Assembly (NCBI GenBank): GCA_017409785.1
Contig: JAFQSD010000002.1
Coordinates: 1-64,000 of the forward strand
DNA length: 64,000 nucleotides
Source: Bacilli bacterium
GTDB taxonomy: Bacteria; Bacillota_I; Bacilli_A; RF39; UBA660
Direction: 5' to 3'
In this document: one piece after another, positions 25,373-34,975 of the stretch
How the letters are laid out: each line of letters opens with the position of its first letter
Position numbering within the stretch: the first letter of the stretch is position 1
Notes under the pieces: generated by a model
What the model saw: only the letters and a program-made list of their open reading frames with translations
Databases searched by the model: none
What the model was told of the DNA's origin: nothing
Position numbers and translations under genes: made by a program

Positions 25373-25579
25373 ATGATAAAAGAACATATAATAAACAACT
25401 TTAAAGGAGACGACTATAAAGCTTTAAAAGAAGCAATAGATGAATCAGTTGAATCAAATGACGAAGTAACTCTACCAGGCTTAGGAGTATTCCTATGCCT
25501 AATTTGGGAAGAAGCCGATCAAGAATTAAAAAATACCCTTATAGAACTAATAAAAATACATTTATCCAAAACAAACTAA
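25373..25579 (+). CDS. sspI: Small acid-soluble spore protein SspI
   Basis: A 68-residue protein and the only plus-strand gene supported in the window. It carries the SspI hallmark LPGLGVFLCLIWEEAD (residues about 34-49), flanked by charged helices. SspI is a minor forespore DNA/core protein of Bacillota. AGGAGG lies 8 bases before the ATG, and a forespore-type promoter is seen upstream. Its opposite strand from all neighbours and its terminator show it is monocistronic. Confidence 0.88.
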   Translation: MIKEHIINNFKGDDYKALKEAIDESVESNDEVTLPGLGVFLCLIWEEADQELKNTLIELIKIHLSKTN

Positions 25580-25602
25580 AAAAGACATTTAATGTCTTTT
25601 TT
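25578..25602. terminator. Bidirectional intrinsic terminator
   Basis: AAAAAAGACAT pairs with ATGTCTTTTTT, so both strands have T runs. It serves convergent sspI (plus) and the TIM44-like gene (minus). Confidence 0.85.
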
Positions 25603-26641
25603 ATATTCCTTGAATTTTGATATTCTTAATATCTGTTAAGATCCAATCAGTATCACCTGATACAACAGATGTTTCACAGTACTTACAAATACCATCATCA
25701 TCAACATCAATAACTGCTCCACAGTTACAACAGTTACCTGTAGATAAATGTCTCTTTTTATTTGTCTTAACACCCTTTTTTCTAACAAATTTTAAGACAT
25801 AAGGAAAATCTCCTTCCTCTGTCATATACATATCTTCACTATTTTCTACTTTCATATTTGCCGTTATAGTAACAACTAAAATCTCTTGCTCATCTTCAAC
25901 TTTATAATCTTTTAATAATGCCCCCTTAACTCTAATATGACTTCTTTTATTACTAATTTCATCATTAATCATACTTTCAATACGATGCTTATGTCTAAAA
26001 TATAATAAATCTGATTCATATGGTCTTAAACTTCTATAATCATTATTACTCCATCCTTGTTGTACTAAAACAAAAACACTCTTAACATAATCTTTAAAGT
26101 CTAACGCTGAAAAGTCATTATCTACTTTTTTAATATTACTTATTACTTCTTCTTCAGACAATGTATAAACTTCTGAAATCAATACTCTTCCATCACCATC
26201 TTGATCAAGACTTGTATTTTCACTCGCAACAGTATCTAAAATTGTATCCGTAGACTTAAATCTATCAATTGTTGATTTAGGTAGATTAACTACAAACTTA
26301 GGGGCTTTATAAGGCTTATTCTTCCAATTAGATATATGCTTAAACAAAGCCCCAAGTCCTGCAAACGTACCTATTATTCCTAAATATAATAATGATTCAT
26401 AAGGAGTTACTGGAGATTCAGGATTATTTATTACAATCATAAAAAGAATAAAAGTAAAAAATCCTGAAATAGTAAATGCAATTGCTGAAAACATTTTTGA
26501 TTCCATAGCCTTCATAAATGCCTCTGCATCTACCTCGATTAACTCTTCACCATCATAATTAACTCTTTTTCCTTCTTCGTTAACTAAATATCCCATTTCA
26601 TTTAATTTAACGCCATTAGCCATTTTATTTGCTTTTTTCAT
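25601..26641 (-). CDS. TIM44-like membrane protein with C-terminal zinc ribbon
   Basis: A 346-residue protein. N-terminal linker, two membrane helices (about 51-70 and 83-100), a central domain (about 165-300) that reads as a TIM44/MBA1-like fold (DFKDYVKSVFVLVQQGW ... IRVKGALLKDYKVEDEQEILVVTI), and a C-terminal zinc ribbon with CCNCG and CKYC (near 310-330). Such proteins are widespread in gut Bacillota and their role is unknown; a membrane-associated chaperone or translocation function is only suggested. Start 26641 (AGGTGAA upstream) is preferred to a GTG 9 bases earlier. Confidence 0.75.
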   Translation of the reverse strand: MKKANKMANGVKLNEMGYLVNEEGKRVNYDGEELIEVDAEAFMKAMESKMFSAIAFTISGFFTFILFMIVINNPESPVTPYESLLYLGIIGTFAGLGALFKHISNWKNKPYKAPKFVVNLPKSTIDRFKSTDTILDTVASENTSLDQDGDGRVLISEVYTLSEEEVISNIKKVDNDFSALDFKDYVKSVFVLVQQGWSNNDYRSLRPYESDLLYFRHKHRIESMINDEISNKRSHIRVKGALLKDYKVEDEQEILVVTITANMKVENSEDMYMTEEGDFPYVLKFVRKKGVKTNKKRHLSTGNCCNCGAVIDVDDDGICKYCETSVVSGDTDWILTDIKNIKIQGI

Positions 26642-26667
26642 ACACTTCACCTATTATGAGTATAACA

Positions 26668-26704
26668 CAAAAAAAGACTTTAAGCCTTAAATCTTAAAGT
26701 CTTT
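26668..26704 (-). terminator. Intrinsic terminator after pheT
   Basis: AAAGACTTTAAG pairs with CTTAAAGTCTTT across an 8-base loop, followed by T on the minus strand. Confidence 0.85.
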
Positions 26705-26708
26705 ACTT

Positions 26709-29078
26709 TTACTTGTCACGTAATTTAGCATTATGACTACTTTCAACCTTAGTAATAATATTATTAAATACATTCATTACTTCTTCATCAGTTAATGTCT
26801 TAGTAGGATCTAAGAAGTTAAGTTTAAATGCGATTGATTTTTCATCATCACCAACATTTTCTCCAGTATAAACATCAAATACTGAAATACTTTGTAGAAG
26901 TTTACCTCCAGCCTTTTTAATAGTAGCCATTACTTCTCCAGCAGTTACCTCTTTCTTTAAGATAAATGCAATATCTTTAGAAATAGATGGGAATTTAGGA
27001 ATATCCTTATAACTCATTCTACTTGGATAATTTTGAAGTAATTTATCTAAATTAATTTCAAATACATAAACATTATCTTTTAATACATTTGGATGAACTT
27101 TACCAATTACTCCAACTGGTTTACCTTGTAAGATAATACTTGCACTTTGTCCTGGATGTAACTCATCACTTACTCCTCCAACTACAAAGCTATATCTTCC
27201 ACCAAATCCTAAGTATTCTAGTAATTCTTCAACTACACCCTTAACTGTATAGAAATCAACTTTACTATTATTAATATCTAAATAATAATCTCCAGTCATT
27301 AAACCAGCTAATTTTAAATCTTCTTTATAGATTCCATCTTCTTTATAGAACCCTTTACCTACTTCAAAGATTGAAATATTAGTATTATTACGAGCCTTAT
27401 TATATAAATAAATTTCTTTTAATGAATAAAGTAAACTATATCTTAATGTATTTCTATCTTCACTCATTGGATCTGCTAAATAAATTTCTTTGAAAGAATC
27501 AAGAGTAAATTTATGAACTTCTTCTTTAGGAATTAATGTATAACTACAAGTTTCATTTAATCCCATAGCTACCATTTTATTCTTAATTTCACGTTTAGTT
27601 TTATCATAACTTCCAGTAACTACATTTAATACTGGTAATTTACCTTGAATATTATCCATTCCATAAATTCTACCAACTTCTTCAATTAAATCTTCTGGAA
27701 TATTAACATCTAATCTACGAGTTGGAACTACTACATCAATAACTCCGTTATTAGCACTAACACCAAATCCTAAATCTTCTAAAATTGAAACAATAGTTTC
27801 TTCTGGTATTTCAATACCAAGAACTTTATTAACTTTTTCTACTGTTACTCTAATATTCTTATCAGATTTATCAGTTGTATCATGAACAGACATTCCACCA
27901 ACAACTTCAGCATCAGCATACTTTTCAAGTAAATGACAGCTTCGCATCACAGCTAAATATGTTCTCTTAGGATCAAGTCCTTTTTCAAATCTGTTAGAAG
28001 CTTCACTTCTTAAAATCTTCTTAGAAGTTTTTCTAATCATAACGTTATTGAAAATTGCTGCTTCAATTAAAATATTTTTAGTATCCATCTCAACTTCTGT
28101 AGAAAGTCCTCCCATAACTCCAGCAAGACCTACTGCATCTGTTTTATTAGCAATTACGATATCTTCACTAGATAACTCTCTTTCTTGAGAATCAAGAGTA
28201 ACTAATTTTTCACCATCATTAGCATGTCTAACAACAAGTGTATCTCCTAATCTATCAGCATCATAATAATGAAGTGGTTGACCAGTTTCTAACATTACAT
28301 AGTTTGAAATATCAACTACGTTATTAATTGGACGAATTCCACTAGCCATTAATCTATTTTTAATAAATTCTGGACTTTCTTTAATAGTAACATTCTTAAC
28401 CATTTTTCCTAAGAATAATGGACAGTCTTCTGTTTGAACATCAACTTTAAAACTATTATTAATATCATCATTATTTTCAGTATAACTTAAATCAACTTCT
28501 TTTACAGGCTTCTTATAGATTGCTCCTAGTTCATAAGCCATACCCATAATACTTAATAAATCTCCTCTATTAGAAGTAAGTTCAAAGTCAATAACTTCAT
28601 CATCTAATCCTAAAGCAACTATTGGATCACTACCAATTTCTGTATCTTCAGGAAGTTCATGAATACCAGCTTTATCTTCTTCAGTTAAGAATTTAGAATC
28701 AAGTCCAAGTTCTGCTTTAGAGCAAAGCATACCATTAGATTCAACACCACGAATAACTCCTCTTTTAATTTCTCCACCAGGAAGTTTAGCACCTGCTAAA
28801 GCTACTATTACTTTTAAACCTTTTCTAACATTAGGAGCACCACATACTATATTTAAAACTTCATTACCTACATCAACTTTACATACATGTAAATGATCTG
28901 AATCAGGATGATCAACACACTCTAATACATGTCCTACTGTTAAATTAGTACAATTAATTAATTTTTCTGCAGAATCATATTCATTACCTACACCAGTCAT
29001 TGCTTCAGCAATATCTGTTACAGTTAAATTTTCATCTAAATCAATATAATCACTAACAAATTTTCTACTTAACTTCAT
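26709..29078 (-). CDS. pheT: Phenylalanyl-tRNA synthetase beta subunit
   Basis: A 789-residue beta chain of the (alpha-beta)2 enzyme. Domains in order: EMAP/tRNA-binding domain (about 40-150, LTVGHVLECVDHPDSDHLHVCKVDVG), B3/4 editing domain, B5 domain, catalytic-like domain, and the C-terminal ferredoxin-fold anticodon-binding domain. The start MKLSRKF at 29078, with GGTGAG upstream, is preferred over an in-frame ATG 12 bases earlier. It ends the pheS-pheT operon under a T-box leader. Confidence 0.98.
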   Translation of the reverse strand: MKLSRKFVSDYIDLDENLTVTDIAEAMTGVGNEYDSAEKLINCTNLTVGHVLECVDHPDSDHLHVCKVDVGNEVLNIVCGAPNVRKGLKVIVALAGAKLPGGEIKRGVIRGVESNGMLCSKAELGLDSKFLTEEDKAGIHELPEDTEIGSDPIVALGLDDEVIDFELTSNRGDLLSIMGMAYELGAIYKKPVKEVDLSYTENNDDINNSFKVDVQTEDCPLFLGKMVKNVTIKESPEFIKNRLMASGIRPINNVVDISNYVMLETGQPLHYYDADRLGDTLVVRHANDGEKLVTLDSQERELSSEDIVIANKTDAVGLAGVMGGLSTEVEMDTKNILIEAAIFNNVMIRKTSKKILRSEASNRFEKGLDPKRTYLAVMRSCHLLEKYADAEVVGGMSVHDTTDKSDKNIRVTVEKVNKVLGIEIPEETIVSILEDLGFGVSANNGVIDVVVPTRRLDVNIPEDLIEEVGRIYGMDNIQGKLPVLNVVTGSYDKTKREIKNKMVAMGLNETCSYTLIPKEEVHKFTLDSFKEIYLADPMSEDRNTLRYSLLYSLKEIYLYNKARNNTNISIFEVGKGFYKEDGIYKEDLKLAGLMTGDYYLDINNSKVDFYTVKGVVEELLEYLGFGGRYSFVVGGVSDELHPGQSASIILQGKPVGVIGKVHPNVLKDNVYVFEINLDKLLQNYPSRMSYKDIPKFPSISKDIAFILKKEVTAGEVMATIKKAGGKLLQSISVFDVYTGENVGDDEKSIAFKLNFLDPTKTLTDEEVMNVFNNIITKVESSHNAKLRDK

Positions 29079-29079
29079 C

Positions 29080-30123
29080 TTACTCACCATCCTTTTTATC
29101 GAATTGTTCGATGAATCTTATATCATTACCATAAATAGTTCTAATATCAGGAATACCATATTTAAACATTGCAAATCTATCCATTCCAGTACCAAATGCA
29201 AATCCTTGATATTTTGTACTATCATATCCACTCATTTCTAATACATTAGGATGAACCATACCAGCACCTAATACTTCAATCCATCCTGTTTGTTTACATA
29301 ATGGACAACCTTTACCTCCACACTTGAAGCAAGTTACATCTACTTCTACTGAAGGTTCTGTAAATGGGAAGAAACTTGGTCTAAATCTAACTTTAGTCTT
29401 TTCTCCTAAAATCTTTTTACAGAATAATTCTAAAGTTCCTTTTAAGTCAGCCATTGAAACATTCTCATCAATAACTAATCCTTCAATTTGCATAAATTGA
29501 TGTGAATGAGTAGCATCTTCATCACGTCTATATACTTTTCCAGGACAAACTACTCTAATTGGTCCTTTTTCAGTATTTTCTTCCATAACACGAACTTGTG
29601 CTGTAGAAGTTTGACTACGTAATAAGAAATTTTCATACTCATCTTTCAAATAGAATGTATCTTGCGCATCTCTCGCAGGATGACCTTTAGGTAAATTTAA
29701 TTTTTGGAAGCAATTTTCATCACTTTCAATTTCAGGTCCTTCATAAACTGTATATCCCATTGATACGAATAAATCTTCAAATTCTTCTGTAATTCTTGTC
29801 ATAGGATGTTTACTACCACGTTTAACTTTCTTACTTGGTAAACTAATATCAATGGCTTCCTTAGCTAATTTTTCATTTAAAATAGCTGCTTCAAAAGCTT
29901 GTCTTTTTTCTTCATAAATGTCATTAAACATTGTACGAATTTCATTAACCTTTTGTCCAAACTCTTTCTTTTCTTCATTTGGTACATCTTTAATCATTTG
30001 ATTAAGTTCTGTAATTTTTCCTTTTTTACCTAAATATTCAACTTTTAAATCATTTAGTTCTTTTAAATCATTTACTTTTTCTAAATCATTAACTAAACTC
30101 ATTCTTACTTCTTCAATATTCAT
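29080..30123 (-). CDS. pheS: Phenylalanyl-tRNA synthetase alpha subunit
   Basis: A 347-residue class II synthetase chain. An N-terminal coiled coil (about 1-90) precedes the catalytic core with motif 2 RVVCPGKVYRRDEDATHSHQF and motif 3 FAFGTGMDRFAMFKYG. The FR-like zinc pair CFKCGGKGCPLC is also seen. GGAG lies 8 bases before the ATG at 30123. Expression is set by the T-box upstream, which senses uncharged tRNA-Phe. Confidence 0.98.
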   Translation of the reverse strand: MNIEEVRMSLVNDLEKVNDLKELNDLKVEYLGKKGKITELNQMIKDVPNEEKKEFGQKVNEIRTMFNDIYEEKRQAFEAAILNEKLAKEAIDISLPSKKVKRGSKHPMTRITEEFEDLFVSMGYTVYEGPEIESDENCFQKLNLPKGHPARDAQDTFYLKDEYENFLLRSQTSTAQVRVMEENTEKGPIRVVCPGKVYRRDEDATHSHQFMQIEGLVIDENVSMADLKGTLELFCKKILGEKTKVRFRPSFFPFTEPSVEVDVTCFKCGGKGCPLCKQTGWIEVLGAGMVHPNVLEMSGYDSTKYQGFAFGTGMDRFAMFKYGIPDIRTIYGNDIRFIEQFDKKDGE

Positions 30124-30153
30124 GTTTCTCACTCCTTTATATTTTTCTTACTA

Positions 30154-30371
30154 ACAAAAAAAGCAACTATAACATAAGGACGACAAAATTCGCGGTACCA
30201 CCTTATTTTATAGTTGCTACTATACACTCAAAACTTCTTAACGCGAAGCAACGCTTATTATTAGTAAGGACTCCCGAGACGAATTCATTATTTATACCTC
30301 TTTGTTTCCACCTAACCACAAAGTCTCTATAAAGTAATCAATAATTACTACTCCCCGATCACCATCGATAT
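30154..30371 (-). promoter_or_regulatory. T-box leader of pheST
   Basis: The minus-strand leader contains the T-box core AAGGTGGTACCGCG (30191-30205), an antiterminator, and a terminator in which TAGCAACTATA pairs with TATAGTTGC before seven T (30156-30162). A specifier-like TTC in GAATTCGTC is consistent with tRNA-Phe (codon TTC). Transcription presumably stops unless uncharged tRNA-Phe binds. Confidence 0.93.
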
Positions 30372-30377
30372 GAGTAG

Positions 30378-30386
30378 ATTATACCA
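30378..30386 (-). promoter_or_regulatory. Extended -10 promoter of the pheST leader
   Basis: TGGTATAAT on the minus strand (TATAAT at 30378-30383) places transcription start at the 5' end of the T-box; no strong -35 is seen. Confidence 0.55.
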
Positions 30387-30423
30387 CATTTTCTAAAAAT
30401 AAACCATTATTTTTTAAAAATAT

Positions 30424-30454
30424 AAAAAGAATTACTTAAACAGTAAGTAATTCT
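30424..30454 (-). terminator. Intrinsic terminator after frr
   Basis: AGAATTACTTA pairs with TAAGTAATTCT around a 5-base loop, followed by TTTTTA on the minus strand; overlaps the frr stop. Confidence 0.8.
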
Positions 30455-30984
30455 TGTTCTTTTTCTTTAGTTAATGCTTCAATTTTCTTATTATATTCAT
30501 TAACCATATCTTGAATATCTTTTTCCATACCTTTTTCTTGATCTTCAGGTAATTCTAATTTTTCAACGTCTTCTAAACCTTCACGTCTTAAATTTCTAAC
30601 TGTAACTTTTGCATCTTCTGCCATAGCTTTAACTTGTTTAGCAAGTTCTCTTCTTCTTTCTTCAGTAAGTTCTGGAATAACAATTCTAATTGTTTCTCCA
30701 TCATTACCTGGATTATATCCTAAATTAGATGCTAAAATTGCTTTTTCAATCGCAGATAAACAACTCTTATCAAATGGTTTAATTAAAAGTTGTCTAGCTT
30801 CTGGAACTGAAATAGTAGCTAATTGTTTTAATGGAGTCATACTTCCATAATATTCAACCATAATCCCATCTAAACTAGAAGGGTTAGCTCTCCCCGCTCT
30901 AACTGTAGTAAATCTTTTTTCTAAAGCTTCCATAGCTTTATCCATTTTTTCAGTAAGTTCCAACATAATCATGTCGCTATCCAT
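30436..30984 (-). CDS. frr: Ribosome recycling factor
   Basis: A 182-residue RRF, which splits post-termination ribosomes with EF-G. Visible: RAGRANPSSLDGIMVEYYG near residues 29-47, the LLIKPFDKS loop, and the C-terminal RRELAKQVKAMAEDAKVTVRN helix. Usually frr follows pyrH; here pyrH is absent and a DUF4176 gene lies just upstream. A start at the internal ATG (30972) is possible. Confidence 0.98.
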   Translation of the reverse strand: MDSDMIMLELTEKMDKAMEALEKRFTTVRAGRANPSSLDGIMVEYYGSMTPLKQLATISVPEARQLLIKPFDKSCLSAIEKAILASNLGYNPGNDGETIRIVIPELTEERRRELAKQVKAMAEDAKVTVRNLRREGLEDVEKLELPEDQEKGMEKDIQDMVNEYNKKIEALTKEKEQELLTV

Positions 30985-31046
30985 AATAAATTCATCTCTC
31001 CTTAATTCATACTATTATTATAGTATAAAATATACTTAAAATAAAG

Positions 31047-31068
31047 AAAAAAAGTAGAAATTCTACTT
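31047..31068 (-). terminator. Intrinsic terminator after the DUF4176 gene
   Basis: AAGTAGAA pairs with TTCTACTT, followed by seven T on the minus strand. Confidence 0.75.
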
Positions 31069-31070
31069 TC

Positions 31071-31742
31071 TTATAATCTTGATAATCCTGATAATCCACC
31101 ATTAGCGGGAGCAGCTGGTGTACTATCACCTGATGCAGCACCATCGAATATTGGTTGAAGTTGTAAAACAGGTTGTCCATCAGCGACAACTTCTTGTTCT
31201 ACTGGTGCACTTTCCTCACTTTCTTCCTCTTCAGGAATTTCTTCTTCTTCCTTCTTTTCTTCTTTTTTATTTCCACCATCTAATGAAGGTAATTCAAAAA
31301 CTGGTTTTTTTATTGCTTCTTCATCAAAAGCAGTTGGTTCTTCAACTGGCTTTAATTCATCTTCATGTTTATGAATTTCTTGTAACATCAAATTAATATT
31401 TTCTGGTGTAAAAGGTGGTAAAGCATTAACATTAGCATCAGCAGAAGGCGCAGCAGGTGTTGCAGGAGCAGCTGGTGCTTCAACAGATTCTTTAATAACT
31501 TTTTCTAAATTTTTAAATTCATCATTAACAAGTCCCATATGAACAACAGACCCAATTTGATCATGATTAAATAATGCTACATTTTCTCCAGCTAAACTTC
31601 CCTCTGGAAACAAATATGCTACATAATCATAAACAGTGTTTGGCTCATCTGGTGTTGATGAACAATAACCAGTAATCATTAATGTCTTAGTTGCTTCTTT
31701 TAATAAAACAACTGTTCCTATAGGTAAATACTTTTCTTTCAT
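31071..31742 (-). CDS. DUF4176-domain protein with low-complexity tail
   Basis: A 223-residue protein. Residues 1-90 form a DUF4176 domain (MKEKYLPIGTVVLLKEATK, VYDYVAYLFPEGSL, VALFNHDQIGSVVHMG); the rest is Pro/Ala/Glu-rich and disordered, ending in GLSGLSRL. DUF4176 proteins are found in type VII secretion loci of Bacillota, but no other such gene lies here. It starts 12 bases downstream of the large WG-repeat gene and is likely translated with it. AGGAGG precedes the ATG. Confidence 0.85.
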   Translation of the reverse strand: MKEKYLPIGTVVLLKEATKTLMITGYCSSTPDEPNTVYDYVAYLFPEGSLAGENVALFNHDQIGSVVHMGLVNDEFKNLEKVIKESVEAPAAPATPAAPSADANVNALPPFTPENINLMLQEIHKHEDELKPVEEPTAFDEEAIKKPVFELPSLDGGNKKEEKKEEEEIPEEEESEESAPVEQEVVADGQPVLQLQPIFDGAASGDSTPAAPANGGLSGLSRL

Positions 31743-31753
31743 ACTCTATCCTC

Positions 31754-33856
31754 CTAATATGTCATTCCGCCCCATTCAACGGCAACAAAACCCTTTCTTT
31801 TAAACTTCTTTAAACTTTGTTTCTTTATATTAACTTTTTTATCAACTTTTTTAATATGAATTGCTACTCTAAGTAATGAATCAGGTTTAGGACTAATATT
31901 TATTTTATTATAGCTTTCTCTTTCTTCAGTAAGTTCAAAATATACTAAACTCTTCCCATTCTTTTCAAGTATTGGTAACCAGTACATAATAAATTCATTC
32001 ATTTCTTTATCATTTAGTCCAATATAACTTAATTTCTTTTCTAAGAAATCAATTGCATTATCTTTTTCAACATAAAATCCTTCATCAAATGAAACAGTAT
32101 GTACTTTCTTTTCATCCCAATATAAAGCATAATATTTTTTATTTTTTTCATCAGTTAATGTTCCATCAGTATCAGCATCAACTATCCACTTACTAGTAAA
32201 CTTTGGATAAGTTGTTTCTAAATATTCAGGATGTTCAAAAGTAACCATTACTTTAGTTTTTTCTTCTGGATATAAATAAAGTATTGGTTTAGCAAGTCCT
32301 CCGCAAACAGCTTGTTTAGAACTTCCTTCTTTAGTAGAAGGATCATAAATCACTTCAATACACTTTTCCCTAGATGTTACATCAGCAAATTGGAAAATTG
32401 CTTGGTTATTATAATATATACCAAAATTATAATCTCCCATATTCTCTATTTTACCATAATTGTATTTAACATCGCCACTAACATTTACTAACTTTACTGA
32501 TTCCTTGTCTAATACTAAGACATTATTACCACTAACAATACCAAATACCTTATCATAAGTATTTTCTAAATACGTATTGCCATCTTCATCAAATATATGA
32601 CCATTACCATTATTATCTCTTGCCCAAATATAGTCTCCATTTAATGAAATAGTAATATAATCAAACGGAATTACTGTTTTATTAGTAGTATAATTAATAA
32701 CTCCATAGTTATTTCCATTCCATGCTACCACTTTATTATTCCCAATTGTATCAACCGCTTTTGGATTACCAACGCTACCACTTAAATATGGTAAGAAATT
32801 AGTATACATAGGAGAAATAACTTGTTCCCCTGTGATATAATTATAAACTCCCCAGAAATTACTTATCTTAACTAATAGATATGTTGAATCATAAGTACTT
32901 TCACTTACTCTAATTGGCCATATTTCTTGATATGAAAGATTCTTTAATACAACCTCATCAGTTTTATAATTTTTCATATGTAAAACATATTCACTATCAT
33001 AGTAAATAACATAATCACCCACTATTTCAGCTTCACTATATTTGCTACCACAATGAACTGTATAAGTATCATATGTACTACCAGTTGGCTTTTCTAAGCT
33101 AACTTTCTTACTAACCTTTTCTACATAAACATTTAATAATTCATCACTAGACTCAATCTCTAGTTGAATTTCTCCATAACTATATTTATTCTTAATACCA
33201 TTAATACTACATTTATCTAAATACACTTTACCATCTTTATAAATATCATGTATTTCACAATTAATTTCTTCTTCAAACTCAACTAATTTTAATGCATCTT
33301 CATACTCTAGTAAAACCCCTTGTTTAGAATAATATATATTAATTACTCCTTCTAATGCTTCACCAAAACTTTTAATTAACTCTTCTTTTTCTTTTTCAGT
33401 TAATTTAATATTTTCTTCTATTACTTCATCATCTTTATTATCATCTTTATTAAAAACAAATAAACAAGTAATAATAACCACAACAACTAATAAAACACCA
33501 ATAATTAAACCAATAATAATATTCCTATTCCTATTCTTATTATTTTTCTTTTTTTCTTCTTTTTTAATTTCTACCTTAGTATTTTCAATAACTTCTTCTT
33601 TTACTTCCTTAACTTCTTCTTTTTCTTCAACTACATCTGTCTTTTTAGTTTCCATTAAATCTTCAAGAAGTTCTACATCATCATTATCGCTAGATTCAAC
33701 TATTTCTGCACTATCAAATACTTTAGTCTTAGTTTTATCTAAATCTTCAAATACTTTGGTTGTTTGTTCTTTTTCAGACGTTTTTATAGGTTCACGTTTT
33801 TCTAACTTTTTAATTTGTTCATCTAATTTTTCAATAGAATCTTTTTCTTTCTCCAA
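31754..33856 (-). CDS. Large single-pass membrane protein with WG-like repeats
   Basis: About 700 residues. The N-terminus (1-110) is acidic/lysine-rich, likely coiled and cytoplasmic, followed by a membrane helix near 112-135 (IIIGLIIGVLLVVVVIITCL). The outside part has WG-like repeats (for example NFWGVYNYITGEQVISPMY, NYGVINYTTNKTVIPFDY), a beta-propeller-like region, and a C-terminal domain (about 525-680) common in Bacillota with ILYLYPEEKTKV, ALYWDEKK and KPDSLLRVAIHIKK. Probable start is the TTG at 33856, with AGAGGTGA upstream. Function unknown; it occupies the usual place of pyrH. Confidence 0.75.
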   Translation of the reverse strand: MEKEKDSIEKLDEQIKKLEKREPIKTSEKEQTTKVFEDLDKTKTKVFDSAEIVESSDNDDVELLEDLMETKKTDVVEEKEEVKEVKEEVIENTKVEIKKEEKKKNNKNRNRNIIIGLIIGVLLVVVVIITCLFVFNKDDNKDDEVIEENIKLTEKEKEELIKSFGEALEGVINIYYSKQGVLLEYEDALKLVEFEEEINCEIHDIYKDGKVYLDKCSINGIKNKYSYGEIQLEIESSDELLNVYVEKVSKKVSLEKPTGSTYDTYTVHCGSKYSEAEIVGDYVIYYDSEYVLHMKNYKTDEVVLKNLSYQEIWPIRVSESTYDSTYLLVKISNFWGVYNYITGEQVISPMYTNFLPYLSGSVGNPKAVDTIGNNKVVAWNGNNYGVINYTTNKTVIPFDYITISLNGDYIWARDNNGNGHIFDEDGNTYLENTYDKVFGIVSGNNVLVLDKESVKLVNVSGDVKYNYGKIENMGDYNFGIYYNNQAIFQFADVTSREKCIEVIYDPSTKEGSSKQAVCGGLAKPILYLYPEEKTKVMVTFEHPEYLETTYPKFTSKWIVDADTDGTLTDEKNKKYYALYWDEKKVHTVSFDEGFYVEKDNAIDFLEKKLSYIGLNDKEMNEFIMYWLPILEKNGKSLVYFELTEERESYNKINISPKPDSLLRVAIHIKKVDKKVNIKKQSLKKFKRKGFVAVEWGGMTY

Positions 33857-33923
33857 GAGACTCACCTCTATTCTATATCAGTATATCAAAATTCAAGAAA
33901 AAATAATAGTCTAAAATAACAAC

Positions 33924-33962
33924 AAAAAAAGATGACCGCAACCCTACGGGTCACGACCACCT
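33924..33962 (-). terminator. Intrinsic terminator after tsf
   Basis: A long, GC-rich stem (GGTGGTCGTGACCC with GGGTTGCGGTCATC) with a GTA loop and seven T on the minus strand; the strongest hairpin among the terminators here. Confidence 0.92.
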
Positions 33963-33974
33963 TAATTTTATTTA

Positions 33975-34847
33975 TTAACCATTAATTTGAGCCATTACTT
34001 CTTCAGCGAAGTTATCTTGACGTTTTTCAATACCTTCACCAACAGCTACTCTAACCATTGATAGAACTTCTCCACCATTATTTTTAACGTAATCAGCTAC
34101 GCTCATTCCTGAATCTTTAATAAATGCTTGTTCAACTAAACATACTTCTTTATAGAATTTATTTAATCTACCAGTAACCATTTTTTCAGCGATATCTTCA
34201 GGTTTTCCTTCAGCCATAACTTGTTCTTTAATGATTTTAGCTTCTCTTTCAACTACTTCAGCTGGGATAGAATCTCTATTTAATCCAGTTGGATTCATAG
34301 CACATGCTTGCATTGCAACATCTTTTGCAACTTCTTCATTAGCACCTTTAACTACTACAATAACACCAATTTTTCCACCCATATGTTTGTATGTTCCAAA
34401 ATTAGAATCATCTTCTTTTGTAACTTTTTCAAATCTTCTAAAACTAATTTTTTCACCAATTTTAGCAACTAAAGCTACTAATTTATCATTGATAGTTTCT
34501 CCACCATCATTAATAGCTAAAACATCTTCAACAGTAGCTACATCATTAGCTAAAATTTGATCTGCTAAATAATCAACAAAGTTAGTAAATTCTTCATTCT
34601 TAGCAACGAAATCTGTTTCTGAGTTAACTTCTAAGATAACTGCTGTATTTCCATCAACTTTAATTTGGCATAATCCTTCAGCAGCAATACGGCTTTCTTT
34701 TTTAGCTGCTTTAGCAATACCCTTTTCTCTTAACCAGTCGATAGCTTTTTCCATATCTCCATTATTTTCTTCTAAAGCTTTCTTACAATCAAGCATTCCA
34801 GCTCCAGTTTTTTCTCTTAATTCTTTTACATCACTTGCTTTAAACAT
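33975..34847 (-). CDS. tsf: Elongation factor Ts
   Basis: A 290-residue EF-Ts, the nucleotide exchange factor for EF-Tu. The N-terminal UBA-like domain (VKELREKTGAGMLDCKKALE), the TDFVAKNEEF core motif and the dimerisation region are present. It follows rpsB with about 130 bases between them. AGGAGG stands 8 bases before the ATG. Length is normal. Confidence 0.98.
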   Translation of the reverse strand: MFKASDVKELREKTGAGMLDCKKALEENNGDMEKAIDWLREKGIAKAAKKESRIAAEGLCQIKVDGNTAVILEVNSETDFVAKNEEFTNFVDYLADQILANDVATVEDVLAINDGGETINDKLVALVAKIGEKISFRRFEKVTKEDDSNFGTYKHMGGKIGVIVVVKGANEEVAKDVAMQACAMNPTGLNRDSIPAEVVEREAKIIKEQVMAEGKPEDIAEKMVTGRLNKFYKEVCLVEQAFIKDSGMSVADYVKNNGGEVLSMVRVAVGEGIEKRQDNFAEEVMAQING

Positions 34848-34975
34848 GTATATATCCTCCTCTTTGTTTTTCCATATTAATTATAACTTATTTTATTTAA
34901 TTTTAAAAACATTTTTTACTAAAATAGAACAAAAAAAGGATGGTTACCCATCCTCCTACCTTGTCATTAATATTA

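Noticed and set aside
31007-31396. Frames of 60 and 92 codons across the DUF4176 gene
   Set aside because: Repetitive composition derived from the Pro/Ala/Glu-rich tail of the real gene; no start signals.
34231-34560. Plus-strand frame of 109 codons within tsf
   Set aside because: Antisense to the well-conserved EF-Ts; coding is explained by tsf.
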